Assembly: GCA_963699525.1 (NCBI GenBank)
Contig: CAVOUI010000012.1
Span: forward strand, 310,001 to 374,000
Direction: 5' to 3'
DNA length: 64,000 nt
Source of the DNA: SG8-41 sp963699525
GTDB lineage: Bacteria > Pseudomonadota > Gammaproteobacteria > Burkholderiales > SG8-41
Made by a program: the position numbers and the translations under genes. A model generated the notes under the pieces. The model worked only from the letters and a program-made list of their open reading frames with translations. It ran no database searches and was not told where the DNA came from. Within the stretch, counting starts at the first letter, position 1; every line of letters starts with the position of its first letter. Of the stretch, positions 45,694 through 54,369 are shown piece by piece.

Positions 45694-46181
45694 GGCACAT
45701 CATCTCCGTGCTGCTCGAGAACGAGGCCGGCGCGCTGTCGCGCGTCGCGGGCCTGTTCTCGGCGCGCGGCTACAACATCGAGTCGCTGACGGTTGCGCCG
45801 ACCGAGGACCCGACGCTCTCCCGCATGACCGTCGTCACCGCGGGCTCCGACGAGGTGATCGAGCAGATCACGAAGCAGCTGAACAAGCTGATCGACGTCG
45901 TCAAGGTGATCGACCTCTCCGACGGCGAGCACATCGAGCGGGAGCTGATGCTGGTCAAGGTGCGCGCGGTGGGCAAGGACCGCGAGGAGATGAAGCGCAT
46001 GGCGGACATCTTCCGCGGCCGCATCATCGACGTGACCGATCGGGACTACACCATCGAGTTGACGGGCACCGGCTCCGAGCTCGACGCCTTCCTCAAGGCA
46101 CTGGAGCGCGGCGCGATACTGGAGACCGTGCGCACCGGCGCCTCCGGCATCGGTCGCGGCGAGCGGGTGCTGACCGTCTAG
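45690..46181 (+). CDS. ilvN: Acetolactate synthase regulatory subunit
   Basis: The 163-residue protein has the N-terminal ACT domain (ISVLLENEAGALSRVAGLFS) that binds valine, and the C-terminal extension typical of the IlvH/IlvN group. It starts with ATGA overlap to the large subunit. The following 95 bases to ilvC are pyrimidine-rich (TTCCCTTCCCCCTTCC) and show no promoter. Confidence 0.95.
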   Translation: MRHIISVLLENEAGALSRVAGLFSARGYNIESLTVAPTEDPTLSRMTVVTAGSDEVIEQITKQLNKLIDVVKVIDLSDGEHIERELMLVKVRAVGKDREEMKRMADIFRGRIIDVTDRDYTIELTGTGSELDAFLKALERGAILETVRTGASGIGRGERVLTV

Positions 46182-46276
46182 AGCAGGGGGGATGCGGGAA
46201 GGGCGGGAGCCGTGGTTCTTGGCCCAGCACCGTTTCCCTTCCCCCTTCCTCCTTCCCCCTTCACATAGAGGAAAAG

Positions 46277-47293
46277 ATGAAGATCTACTACGACAAAGAC
46301 GCCGATCTCTCGCTCATCAAGCGCAAGCACGTGGCCATCATCGGCTACGGCTCGCAGGGCCATGCACACGCCAACAACCTGCGCGACTCCGGCGTACGAG
46401 TCAGCGTGGGCGTGCGCAAGGGCGGAGCCTCCTGGACGAAGGCGAAGAACGCCGGCTTGCCGGTCAAGGCCGTCGGTGACGCGGTGAAAAGTGCGGACGT
46501 CGTCATGATTCTCCTTCCCGACGAGCATCACGCCCGCGTCTACCGCGAGGAGATCGAGCCCCACATCAAGAAGGGCGCAACGCTCGCGTTTGCCCACGGA
46601 TTCAACATCCACTTCAAGCAGATCGAGCCCCGCGCCGATCTCGATGTCATCATGATCGCGCCGAAGGGCCCGGGCCATCTCGTGCGCTCGACCTACACCC
46701 AGGGCGGCGGCGTGCCCTCGCTGATCGCGGTCTATCAGGACCCGGGCAAGAAGGCGCGCGATGTCGCGCTGTCCTACGCCGCGGCGATCGGGGCGGCGCG
46801 CGCGGGCGTGATCGAGACGACCTTCCGCGAGGAGTGCGAAACCGATCTCTTCGGGGAGCAGGTAGTGCTGTGCGGCGGTCTCACGGCCCTGATCCAGGCC
46901 GGCTACGATACCCTGATCGAGGCCGGCTACGCCCCCGAGATGGCGTATTTCGAGTGCCTGCACGAGGTAAAGCTGATCGTCGACCTGATCTACGAGGGCG
47001 GCATCGCCAACATGCGCTACTCGGTGTCGAATACCGCCGAGTACGGCGATTTCACGCGCGGGCCGCGTATCATCAACGAGCAAGTGCGCGCCGAGATGAA
47101 GAAGATCCTGCACGAGATCCAGACCGGGCAGTTCGCCAAGGAGTTCATCCTCGAAAACCAGGCCAATGCTCCGACGATGAAGGCGATGCGACGCATGGCC
47201 GCGAGCCATTCGGTCGAAGTCGTGGGCGCGCGGCTGCGCGACATGATGCCGTGGATCAAGAAGAACCGGCTGGTGGACCAGTCCAAGAACTAG
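46277..47293 (+). CDS. ilvC: Ketol-acid reductoisomerase (class I)
   Basis: The 338-residue enzyme carries out the second common step of branched-chain amino acid synthesis. The NADPH-binding motif is GYGSQGHAHANNLRDSG (residues about 24-40), and the metal/substrate site is DLFGEQVVLCGG. The ATG follows AGAGGAAAAG. Length and motifs are standard. Confidence 0.97.
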   Translation: MKIYYDKDADLSLIKRKHVAIIGYGSQGHAHANNLRDSGVRVSVGVRKGGASWTKAKNAGLPVKAVGDAVKSADVVMILLPDEHHARVYREEIEPHIKKGATLAFAHGFNIHFKQIEPRADLDVIMIAPKGPGHLVRSTYTQGGGVPSLIAVYQDPGKKARDVALSYAAAIGAARAGVIETTFREECETDLFGEQVVLCGGLTALIQAGYDTLIEAGYAPEMAYFECLHEVKLIVDLIYEGGIANMRYSVSNTAEYGDFTRGPRIINEQVRAEMKKILHEIQTGQFAKEFILENQANAPTMKAMRRMAASHSVEVVGARLRDMMPWIKKNRLVDQSKN

Positions 47294-47316
47294 TGATCCG
47301 TGGCGGGTGACGCGTG

Positions 47317-48024
47317 ATGAATGACGAGTCGAAGACCCTGCCCGGCGCGCCTGACGCCGCGGCGCTGCCGCCGGCCGCCGCGCCAAACTACCCCCACCCG
47401 ATCATCGCGCGGGAAGGGTGGCCGTTCATTGCCGCGTCCGTTGCGGCCGCGCTGGGAGTGCAATGGCTTGCCGGAGCGTGGTGGGCACTCCCGCTGTGGG
47501 GGGTCGTCGCCTTCATGGTGCAGTTCTTCCGCGATCCGCCGCGCGCGGTCCCGGGAGCGGCGAAGGCGGTGCTCTCGCCGGCCGACGGCAGGATCGTCGA
47601 GGTCGAGCGCGCGCGCGATCCCTATCTCGACCGCGACGCGCTCAAGATGAGCGTCTTCATGAACGTGTTCAACGTGCATTCCAACCGCAGCCCGGTGGAC
47701 GGCGAAATCCGCGATGCGTGGCACCATCCCGGCAAGTTCTTCAACGCCGAGCTGTCGAAATCGTCGCTCGAGAACGAACGCAACGCGCTGTGGATCCGGA
47801 CTCCGAGCGGCGCGGACGTCACCTGCGTCCAGATCGCGGGGCTCATTGCGCGCCGCATCCTGTGCTATGTCGGGCCCGGACAGCGCCTCGCGCGCGGCGA
47901 GCGCTACGGGTTCATCCGCTTCGGATCGCGCGTGGACGTCTACCTGCCGCCGGAATCGCGGCCGGTCGCGGCCGTTGGCGACAAGGTCCACGCCACCGCA
48001 AGCGTGCTGGCGATGCTGCCGTGA
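47317..48024 (+). CDS. psd: Phosphatidylserine decarboxylase proenzyme (short type)
   Basis: The 235-residue protein has LSPADGRIVEVE, the NVHSNRSPVDG motif and the self-cleavage site GS in IRFGSRVDVY, where the serine becomes the pyruvoyl group. It is the short form with a hydrophobic N-terminal segment (FIAASVAAALGVQW). The ATG at 47317 is chosen; a GTG lies one codon earlier. Its stop overlaps the pssA start. Confidence 0.93.
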   Translation: MNDESKTLPGAPDAAALPPAAAPNYPHPIIAREGWPFIAASVAAALGVQWLAGAWWALPLWGVVAFMVQFFRDPPRAVPGAAKAVLSPADGRIVEVERARDPYLDRDALKMSVFMNVFNVHSNRSPVDGEIRDAWHHPGKFFNAELSKSSLENERNALWIRTPSGADVTCVQIAGLIARRILCYVGPGQRLARGERYGFIRFGSRVDVYLPPESRPVAAVGDKVHATASVLAMLP

Positions 48025-48860
48025 TGGTGGAGCCGCGCGAACACAAGCTCTTCATCCGGTCGCGCTTCGCACGGCGCGGCATCTACTGGCTGCCCAACCT
48101 CTTCACGACGGTTGCCCTCTTCGCCGGCTTCTACTCGATCGTGCAGGCCATGAATGGCCGCTTCGAGCAGGCGGCGTTGGCGATCTTCGTCGCAATGGTG
48201 TTTGACGGCCTCGACGGCCGGGTCGCGCGCCTGACGCGCACCCAGAGCGCCTTCGGAGCCGAGTACGACAGCCTCGCCGACATGGTGTCCTTCGGTGTCG
48301 CGCCGGCGCTGGTGGTCTACGTGTGGGCGCTCAAGGACTTCGCCGATGCGCAGACCGTGGCATGGCTCGGACCGTGGTTGACCACCAAGCTCGGCTGGAT
48401 CGCCGCCTTCATTTACTGCGCGTGCGCGGCGCTGCGGCTGGCGCGCTTCAACACGACGCTCGATATCGCGGACAAGCGCTTCTTCCAGGGCCTGCCGAGC
48501 CCCTCCGCCGCGTGCGTCGTCGCGGGGCTGGTTTGGGCGCTGAACGAATACCAGATTCACGGGCGTGACGTGAAGTGGCTCGCCTGGGCGCTCACGATGG
48601 GGGCCGGCCTCACCATGGTGAGCAACCTCAAGTTCTACAGCGGCAAGGACATCAACCTGCGGAAGAGCGTGTCGTTCTCGGTGGTGGTCGGCATCACGTT
48701 CGGCCTGGTGGCGCTGTTCATGGTTTCCAGCACTTTGCCGGAGATGCTGTTCCTGTTGTTCCTGGGCTACGGCCTCTCGGGTTACGTCATCTGGGCCTAC
48801 GAGTTCATGAAGCGGAAAGGGCACGGCCGGGCACCGCCCCCGCCCCCGGCGGGCGCGTGA
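48024..48860 (+). CDS. pssA: CDP-diacylglycerol-serine O-phosphatidyltransferase
   Basis: The 278-residue membrane enzyme has the CDP-alcohol phosphotransferase motif DGLDGRVARLTRTQS with GAEYDSLADMVS (D-G-x2-A-R-x8-G-x3-D-x3-D pattern). It has seven or eight helices and a Pro-rich tail. It supplies phosphatidylserine to Psd. The ATG overlaps the psd stop by one base (TGATG). Confidence 0.94.
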   Translation: MVEPREHKLFIRSRFARRGIYWLPNLFTTVALFAGFYSIVQAMNGRFEQAALAIFVAMVFDGLDGRVARLTRTQSAFGAEYDSLADMVSFGVAPALVVYVWALKDFADAQTVAWLGPWLTTKLGWIAAFIYCACAALRLARFNTTLDIADKRFFQGLPSPSAACVVAGLVWALNEYQIHGRDVKWLAWALTMGAGLTMVSNLKFYSGKDINLRKSVSFSVVVGITFGLVALFMVSSTLPEMLFLLFLGYGLSGYVIWAYEFMKRKGHGRAPPPPPAGA

Positions 48861-48861
48861 G

Positions 48862-48890
48862 TTGCATCGTTGTCGCAAAGCGGCTATATT
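48862..48890 (+). promoter_or_regulatory. Strong sigma-70-like promoter of the leu leader and leuA
   Basis: TTGCAT (48862-48867) and TATATT (48885-48890) are separated by 17 bases. The predicted start near 48897 is only about 2 bases before the ATG of the leader peptide, so the leader would be essentially leaderless. Confidence 0.65.
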
Positions 48891-48898
48891 CCGCCGCC

Positions 48899-48976
48899 AT
48901 GGTTTGCTCAATCCGGACGAACACGCTTACCCTCCGCGCCAGCGGTCTGCTGGCCGGCCTGCTGCTGCGCCCGTAA
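48899..48976 (+). CDS. leuL: Leucine-rich leader peptide of leuA (attenuator peptide)
   Basis: The 25-codon frame ends in TAA at 48974-48976. It has seven leucine codons, five of them in the last third as CTG CTG and CTG CTG CTG (GLLAGLLLRP). It lies directly behind the promoter and 130 bases before leuA. This is the hallmark of leucine attenuation: ribosome stalling at the leucine run sets the fold of the following RNA. Confidence 0.75.
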   Translation: MVCSIRTNTLTLRASGLLAGLLLRP

Positions 48977-49056
48977 GGCGCGCACACCCCATTCCCACAA
49001 TTTGTTGTTGGTCCGGCGCGGCGCAAACCGCGGCGGGATAATCCATCCAGCGCGTT

Positions 49057-49080
49057 CCCGGGCCCCGCGGCGGGGCCGGG
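49057..49080 (+). promoter_or_regulatory. GC-rich hairpin between the leu leader peptide and leuA
   Basis: GGCCCCG-cgg-CGGGGCC (49061-49077) is a perfect 7-base stem, extended by CCC/GGG across a one-base bulge. No U-run follows, so it may act as a Rho-linked or translational attenuator rather than as an intrinsic terminator. It ends 15 bases before the leuA ribosome site. Confidence 0.5.
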
Positions 49081-49105
49081 TGGCGTAGAAGCACCGGAGA
49101 CACAC

Positions 49106-50647
49106 ATGGCCAAAGAGAAGCTCATCATTTTCGACACGACGATGCGCGACGGCGAGCAAAGCCCGGGCGCCTCGATGACGAAGGAGGAAAAGCTGCGCAT
49201 CGCGCGCCAGCTCGAGCGCATGCGCGTCGACGTGATCGAGGCGGGATTCCCCGCCGCGAGCGACGGCGATTTCGACGCGGTGCGCGCGGTCGCCTCCATC
49301 GTCAGCGGCAGCACGGTGTGCGGGCTCGCCCGCGCCAATGAGTCGGACGTCCGGCGCTGCGGCGAGGCGGTGCGAGGAGCGAAGAGCCCGCGCGTGCACA
49401 CCTTCATCGCGACCTCGCCCATCCACATGGAAAAGAAGCTGCGCATGGAGCCCTCCCAGGTGATCGAGCAGGCGGTGCGCGCCGTGAAGTGGGCGCGCGA
49501 ATACACCGACAACGTGGAGTTCTCGCCCGAGGACGCCGGCCGCTCCGACATCGACTTTCTCTGCCGCATCCTCGAGCGGGTGATCAAGGCCGGCGCCACT
49601 ACGATCAACATCCCGGACACCGTCGGCTACACCCTGCCGGAGCATTTCGGCAGGCTGATTCGCGAGCTGCGCGAGCGCATCCCCAATTCGGACAAGGTGG
49701 TGTGGTCGGTGCACTGCCACAATGACCTCGGGCTGGCGGTCGCCAACTCGCTCGCCGCGGTGCTGAACGGCGCGCGGCAGGTCGAGTGCACGGTGAACGG
49801 CCTGGGCGAGCGCGCGGGGAACGCGGCGCTGGAGGAGATCGTGATGGCGGTGCGCACGCGCCAGGACATGTTCCCGTGCGAGACGGGGATCGACGCGACA
49901 CAGATCGTGCCGGCGAGCCGTCTCGTCGCCGGCATCACCGGGTTCCCGGTGCAGCCCAACAAGGCGGTCGTCGGCGCGAATGCGTTCGCGCACGAGGCCG
50001 GCATCCACCAGGACGGCGTGCTGAAGAGCCGCGACACCTACGAAATCATGCGCGCGCAGGACGTCGGCTGGCACGCCAACAAGCTGGTGCTCGGCAAGCA
50101 CAGCGGGCGCAACGCGTTCAAGGCACGGCTGACCGAGCTCGGCATCGTGATCGAGTCGGAAGAGGCGTTGAATGCCGCGTTCAAGCGCTTCAAGGAGCTG
50201 GCCGACAAGAAGCACGAGATCTTTGACGAAGACCTGCAGGCGCTCATCAGCGAGGAGGCGGCCAACCACATCGAGAGCGAGCACTTCCACCTGGTTTCGC
50301 TCACCGCCCATTCCGAGACCGGCGAGCCGCCCTATGCCAAGGTCGTCATGACCGAGAACGGCCGCGAGCGTAAGGCCGAGGCGCGGGGAAGCGGCCCGGT
50401 GGACGCTTCATTCAAGGCCATCGAATCGATCGTGCGGAGCGAAGCCGAGCTCCTGCTCTACTCGGTCAACAACATCACCACCGGCACCGACGCGCAGGGC
50501 GAGGTGACGGTGCGCCTCGCCAAGGAAGGGCGCATCGTCAATGGCCAGGGAGCGGACACCGACATCGTTGTCGCTTCGGCCAAGGCTTACATCAACGCCT
50601 TGAACAAGCTGCACTCGAAGCTGGAGCGGCTCAATCCGCAGGTCTAG
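49106..50647 (+). CDS. leuA: 2-isopropylmalate synthase
   Basis: The 513-residue enzyme starts leucine synthesis by condensing acetyl-CoA with 2-oxoisovalerate. Motifs are FDTTMRDGEQSPGASM at the start of the TIM barrel, VHCHNDLGLAVANSLAA (metal ligands) and the C-terminal LeuA dimer domain that binds leucine. GGAGA lies 5 bases before the ATG at 49106. Confidence 0.97.
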   Translation: MAKEKLIIFDTTMRDGEQSPGASMTKEEKLRIARQLERMRVDVIEAGFPAASDGDFDAVRAVASIVSGSTVCGLARANESDVRRCGEAVRGAKSPRVHTFIATSPIHMEKKLRMEPSQVIEQAVRAVKWAREYTDNVEFSPEDAGRSDIDFLCRILERVIKAGATTINIPDTVGYTLPEHFGRLIRELRERIPNSDKVVWSVHCHNDLGLAVANSLAAVLNGARQVECTVNGLGERAGNAALEEIVMAVRTRQDMFPCETGIDATQIVPASRLVAGITGFPVQPNKAVVGANAFAHEAGIHQDGVLKSRDTYEIMRAQDVGWHANKLVLGKHSGRNAFKARLTELGIVIESEEALNAAFKRFKELADKKHEIFDEDLQALISEEAANHIESEHFHLVSLTAHSETGEPPYAKVVMTENGRERKAEARGSGPVDASFKAIESIVRSEAELLLYSVNNITTGTDAQGEVTVRLAKEGRIVNGQGADTDIVVASAKAYINALNKLHSKLERLNPQV

Positions 50648-50729
50648 GCTAGGGCGGAATTCGGGATCGGGTGGTGCTGCGGGGGAACTGGCACTCCGCG
50701 CGGCAGGTGAACCACGGGAGGAGAAGGAC

Positions 50730-51710
50730 ATGACACGTTCGAAGCCATTGACGGCGCTGCTGCTTGCCGCCGCGCTGTCCGCGGGCGCGGCTCACGCGCA
50801 GTATGCATCCGAGCTTGGCAAGCTCGCTCCGGAAGCGCTGAAGGGCGGCGCGAAGCCGCAGCCGGCGCAGCTGAAGCAAATTGCGCCCGACCTCTATTTC
50901 TTCTGGAACGACGGCTCCTCCAACGCCCTCTTCATGGTCACCGACGAGGGGGTGATGGTGGTCGACACCCAGCAGCATCCGGCGGACGCACGGAGGCTCC
51001 TCGGCCTGATCCGCAAGATCACCGACCGGCCGGTGAAGTGGGTGGTGGTGACGCACGCGCACGGCGACCATTTCCTCGGCAATCCCGTATTCAAGGCCGA
51101 GGGCGCGACCATCGTCTCGCACCGGGATACGCGCGGCATGATGAGCAAGTACTACAAGGATGAAGTGGAGCGCCGGCAGGCCTACTTCAAGCGTTACAAC
51201 CTCGACCCGGGCGAGCTGCAAATGGTGCTCCCCGAGGTCACCTTCGACTCGCGCCTCACCCTTCAGCTCGGCGGCCGCACGGCCGAGCTGATCCACCTCG
51301 GCCCGGGGCAGAACCCCGGCGACACGCTGATCCATTTCCCGCACGCGCGAACGCTGTTTCTCGGCGGACCGTTCGCACGCCGGAACTGGTCGAACTATTC
51401 CTTCACGCCCTCGGTCGAGAACTGGATCGCGCTGCTGAGGCAAGCCGCCGCATTCGACGTGGACACCTTCATCGGCGGCCACGGTGACGTTTCGACGCGC
51501 GAGGACCTGCTCGAGTACGCGCAGTTGCACGAGGATTTCCTGAGAGAGGTCAAGGCCGGCATCGCGCAGGGCAAGAGCCGCGACGAGCTGGCCGACACGA
51601 TCCGGATGCCGCAGTACAGCCACTACCGGAACTACCACCGCATGCGCGGCTGGGTCTACGCGCTGCACCACCTCCTCACCACCGGCAAGCCGATGGCGCC
51701 CTATCCCTGA
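50730..51710 (+). CDS. Exported metallo-beta-lactamase-fold hydrolase (SoxH-like)
   Basis: The 326-residue protein has a signal peptide (LTALLLAAALSAGAAHA) and the MBL zinc motif THAHGDHFLG; later ligands are probably in GPGQNPGDTLIHF and FIGGHGD. It resembles SoxH-type and quinoprotein-associated periplasmic metallohydrolases, with no known substrate. The ATG follows GGAGGAGAAGG. No sox genes are nearby. Confidence 0.85.
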   Translation: MTRSKPLTALLLAAALSAGAAHAQYASELGKLAPEALKGGAKPQPAQLKQIAPDLYFFWNDGSSNALFMVTDEGVMVVDTQQHPADARRLLGLIRKITDRPVKWVVVTHAHGDHFLGNPVFKAEGATIVSHRDTRGMMSKYYKDEVERRQAYFKRYNLDPGELQMVLPEVTFDSRLTLQLGGRTAELIHLGPGQNPGDTLIHFPHARTLFLGGPFARRNWSNYSFTPSVENWIALLRQAAAFDVDTFIGGHGDVSTREDLLEYAQLHEDFLREVKAGIAQGKSRDELADTIRMPQYSHYRNYHRMRGWVYALHHLLTTGKPMAPYP

Positions 51711-51717
51711 TGGCCGG

Positions 51718-52317
51718 CTAGCCCGGACGGGCGAGCCTGAGCGCAACGTCGGCGAGCCGGCGGCCAAGCGCGATGCAGAGCCTGCGCTCGTGCTCGGTGA
51801 TGGGGAGCTCCCCGGCCGCGCCGGCGTGGTGGCTCGCGCCGTAGGGCGTGCCGCCGCTGCGGGTCGCGAACAGCTCCGGTTCCGTGTAGGGAAGCCCCAC
51901 GATCAGCATGCCGTGATGGAGGAGCGGCAGCATCATCGACAGGAGCGTTGATTCCTGGCCGCCATGCAGGCTCCCGGTCGATGTGAAGAGCGCAGCGGGC
52001 TTGCCCGCCAGCGCGCCCTTCAACCACAGCTCGCCGGTGGAATCCCAGAAATACTTCATCGGGGCCGCCATGTTGCCGAAACGCGTAGGCGAGCCGAGGG
52101 CGATACCGATGCATTCCTGGAGGTCCTTGAGCTCCGCGTACGGCGCTCCCGATTCCGGGACGACGGGCCCCGCGGCGCCCGCCGTGGTGGTCACCCGCGG
52201 AACGGTACGCAGGCGTGCGGCGCAGCCCGCGACGCCCTCCACGCCGCGCGCGACGAGCTGCGCCATCTCGCGCACGGTGCCGGTGTGGCTGTAGTAGAGG
52301 ACGAGAACTTCGCTCAT
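51718..52317 (-). CDS. wrbA: WrbA-type NAD(P)H:quinone oxidoreductase
   Basis: The 199-residue flavodoxin-like protein has the FMN phosphate loop YYSHTGTVREMA and the WrbA signatures GSPTRFGNMAAPMKYFWD and FTSTGSLHGGQEST. A minus-strand TATAAT (52334 down to 52329) is close to the start and suggests a very short leader. Confidence 0.92.
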   Translation of the reverse strand: MSEVLVLYYSHTGTVREMAQLVARGVEGVAGCAARLRTVPRVTTTAGAAGPVVPESGAPYAELKDLQECIGIALGSPTRFGNMAAPMKYFWDSTGELWLKGALAGKPAALFTSTGSLHGGQESTLLSMMLPLLHHGMLIVGLPYTEPELFATRSGGTPYGASHHAGAAGELPITEHERRLCIALGRRLADVALRLARPG

Positions 52318-52368
52318 GGTGTAAGAGTATTATATAAATCCGATCCGGTCCCGTGCCGAGGCAGCGCA

Positions 52369-53648
52369 GTGCCGAAACCCAGTAAGACCCCGTCACTGTT
52401 CGTTTTCGCGCGCCTTGTATGGCGGCGCTTTCGCGAGGAGCGCTGCGTTCAGATCGCCTCGAGTCTGACTTTCACCGTGCTCCTTGCCGTCGTGCCGATC
52501 GTCACGGTGGCGCTGACGCTGATCTCGGCGTTTCCGGTTTTCCGCGAGTTGTTGCAGCATGTCGAGCGGTTCCTGGTGCGCTACATGCTTCCGGAATCGG
52601 CCGCGGCGCTCGCCGGATACGCGGAACAGTTTGCGGACAAATGCCGCGCGGCTCACCGCCGTCGGCATCGCCTTCCTGTTCGTGACCGCGATCATCGTGC
52701 TGCTGACGATCGACCGCGCGTTCAACCAGATCTGGCGCGTGCCGCGCCCGCGCAGCACGGTACAGCGCGTCTTCATCTATTGGGCGCTGCTGACCGTGGG
52801 GCCGCTCCTCGTCGGGGCGAGCCTCTCGCTCACGTCCTGGCTGGTCAGCCAGTCGCTCGGGCTGGTGAAGGACTGTGCCGATCGCGGCGGAGGTGATGCT
52901 CGATGTCGTCCCGATTCTCCTCACCGCGGCTGCCTTTACGCTCGCCTACATCACCATACCGAACCGGCGCGTGCTGGTGCGCGACGCGCTCACGGGCGGC
53001 GTGCTCGCCGCGCTCGCGTTCGAGGCAATGAAGCACGGCTTCGCGTCCTACATCGCTCAATTCCCGACCTACAAGCTGGTGTACGGCGCATTCGCGAGCG
53101 TGCCCATCTTCCTGCTGTGGATCTATCTCTCGTGGGTGGTCGTCCTGCTTGGAGCAGTCACTGCGGCAGTGATGCCCGATTGGCGGGAGCGCGCCGCGCA
53201 GGTCGACCCCGTTCCTGGCATGCAGTTCCTCGACGCGCTGCAGATTCTGCGGGTGCTGTGGGAAGCGCACCGCCGAGGAGAGGTTGTCACCGCGATGCAC
53301 CTGCATGGCGTGGTGAAGCTCCCCCTCGACCGCATCGAGGCCGCGCTCGATGCAATGAGCGCCGCGCGCTGGACGGGGAGGGTGGCGAACGGCTGGGCAA
53401 TGATCAAGGACGCCGCCGAGATCACCGTATCCGACGTCTATCGTTTGCTCGTTTTCAGGCCCGGCGCCAAGCTCCCGGCGCGCCAGTCGGGCCAGGAGCT
53501 CGATCGCCTCGCGCTCGAAATCACGGGCGGGTTCGAAGCGAATCTCGGGCTCTCGCTCGAGGAGATGTTCCGCCGCGCTACGGCCGGCAGCGAGCCATCA
53601 GGGATAGGCGATCAGCGATCCGCCGCGACCGTCGTGCGTCTGAGCTGA
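52369..53648 (+). pseudogene. YihY/BrkB-family inner membrane protein, two frameshifts
   Basis: A GTG at 52369 begins the frame PKPSKTPSLFVFARLVWRRF followed by the first helix (SLTFTVLLAVVPIVTVALTL). An extra A in AAA at 52639-52641 breaks the frame; the next segment resumes at NAARLTAVGIAFLFVTAII. A second break at about 52870-52877 is repaired by dropping one base before GTGCCGATC, giving VPIAAEVMLDVVPILLTAA and the rest to the stop. Repaired length is about 425 residues with six helices and a cytoplasmic C-terminal domain. The family is conserved, with unknown transport-like function. Two separate one-base additions suggest sequence error. Confidence 0.8.
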
Positions 53649-53730
53649 GATCCGGCCGCTGCTCCCCTCTGCGCACGGAAGAGGGGGGAGAGCAAGGGAT
53701 GGAGGAGCGAGGGCTTAACGCGTCAGCCGC

Positions 53731-54369
53731 TCAGCTGCGGGAGTCGGTCGGCGCGGACACCGTCGTCTGCGTGGTGTAGTGCCAGTCGCGCTGCCAGGCG
53801 TGCACGACGAGGGTGGGATAGCCGGGCCTGCCGAGGCTGCCGTTGTAGCGCCCGAGCGCGCGGAAGAGATCCCCCTTCTCCTGGTCGAGGTAGTGGCGCA
53901 GGATCACGCAGCCGAAGCGCAGGTTGGTGCGCAGGTGGAAGAGGTTATCGTCGGTGCGGCCGATCAGCCGAACCCAGAACGGCATCACCTGCATGTAGCC
54001 CATCGCGCCGGCGCGCGAGACCGCGTACTTGCGGAAATTGCTCTCGACCTGGATCACGCCCAGCACGAGCTGCGGGTCGAGGCCGGCGCGCTTCGCCTCG
54101 TAGTGCACGGATACCAGGAATTCCTCGCGCTGCAGGCGGTCGGAAATGCGCGAGGCGAGCCGGTTCGACATCGCCGCGAGCCAGTGCCGCGCCTCGGCCT
54201 CGGTATTGAAGGCGAGGAAGGGCGTGGCCTCGTCCGCGATCGATCGATTGAGCGTGGCGCGAACGCTGGTCGAGAGGGGTTCGTAGTCCTGCGTACCTGC
54301 GCCGGCCGCCCCCGGAAGCGCCAAAGCGAGCGCCCACCCCAGCATTAACAGACGAACTAGTCTGCGCAC
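53731..54369 (-). CDS. Lytic transglycosylase (SLT family)
   Basis: The 212-residue protein has a signal peptide (LMLGWALALALPGAAGA). The catalytic glutamate region is IQVESNFRKYAVSRAGAMGY followed by MQVMPFW, the usual SLT core. It cleaves peptidoglycan in the periplasm. Its start overlaps the proS stop by 13 bases, and the two are probably co-transcribed. Confidence 0.9.
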   Translation of the reverse strand: MRRLVRLLMLGWALALALPGAAGAGTQDYEPLSTSVRATLNRSIADEATPFLAFNTEAEARHWLAAMSNRLASRISDRLQREEFLVSVHYEAKRAGLDPQLVLGVIQVESNFRKYAVSRAGAMGYMQVMPFWVRLIGRTDDNLFHLRTNLRFGCVILRHYLDQEKGDLFRALGRYNGSLGRPGYPTLVVHAWQRDWHYTTQTTVSAPTDSRS

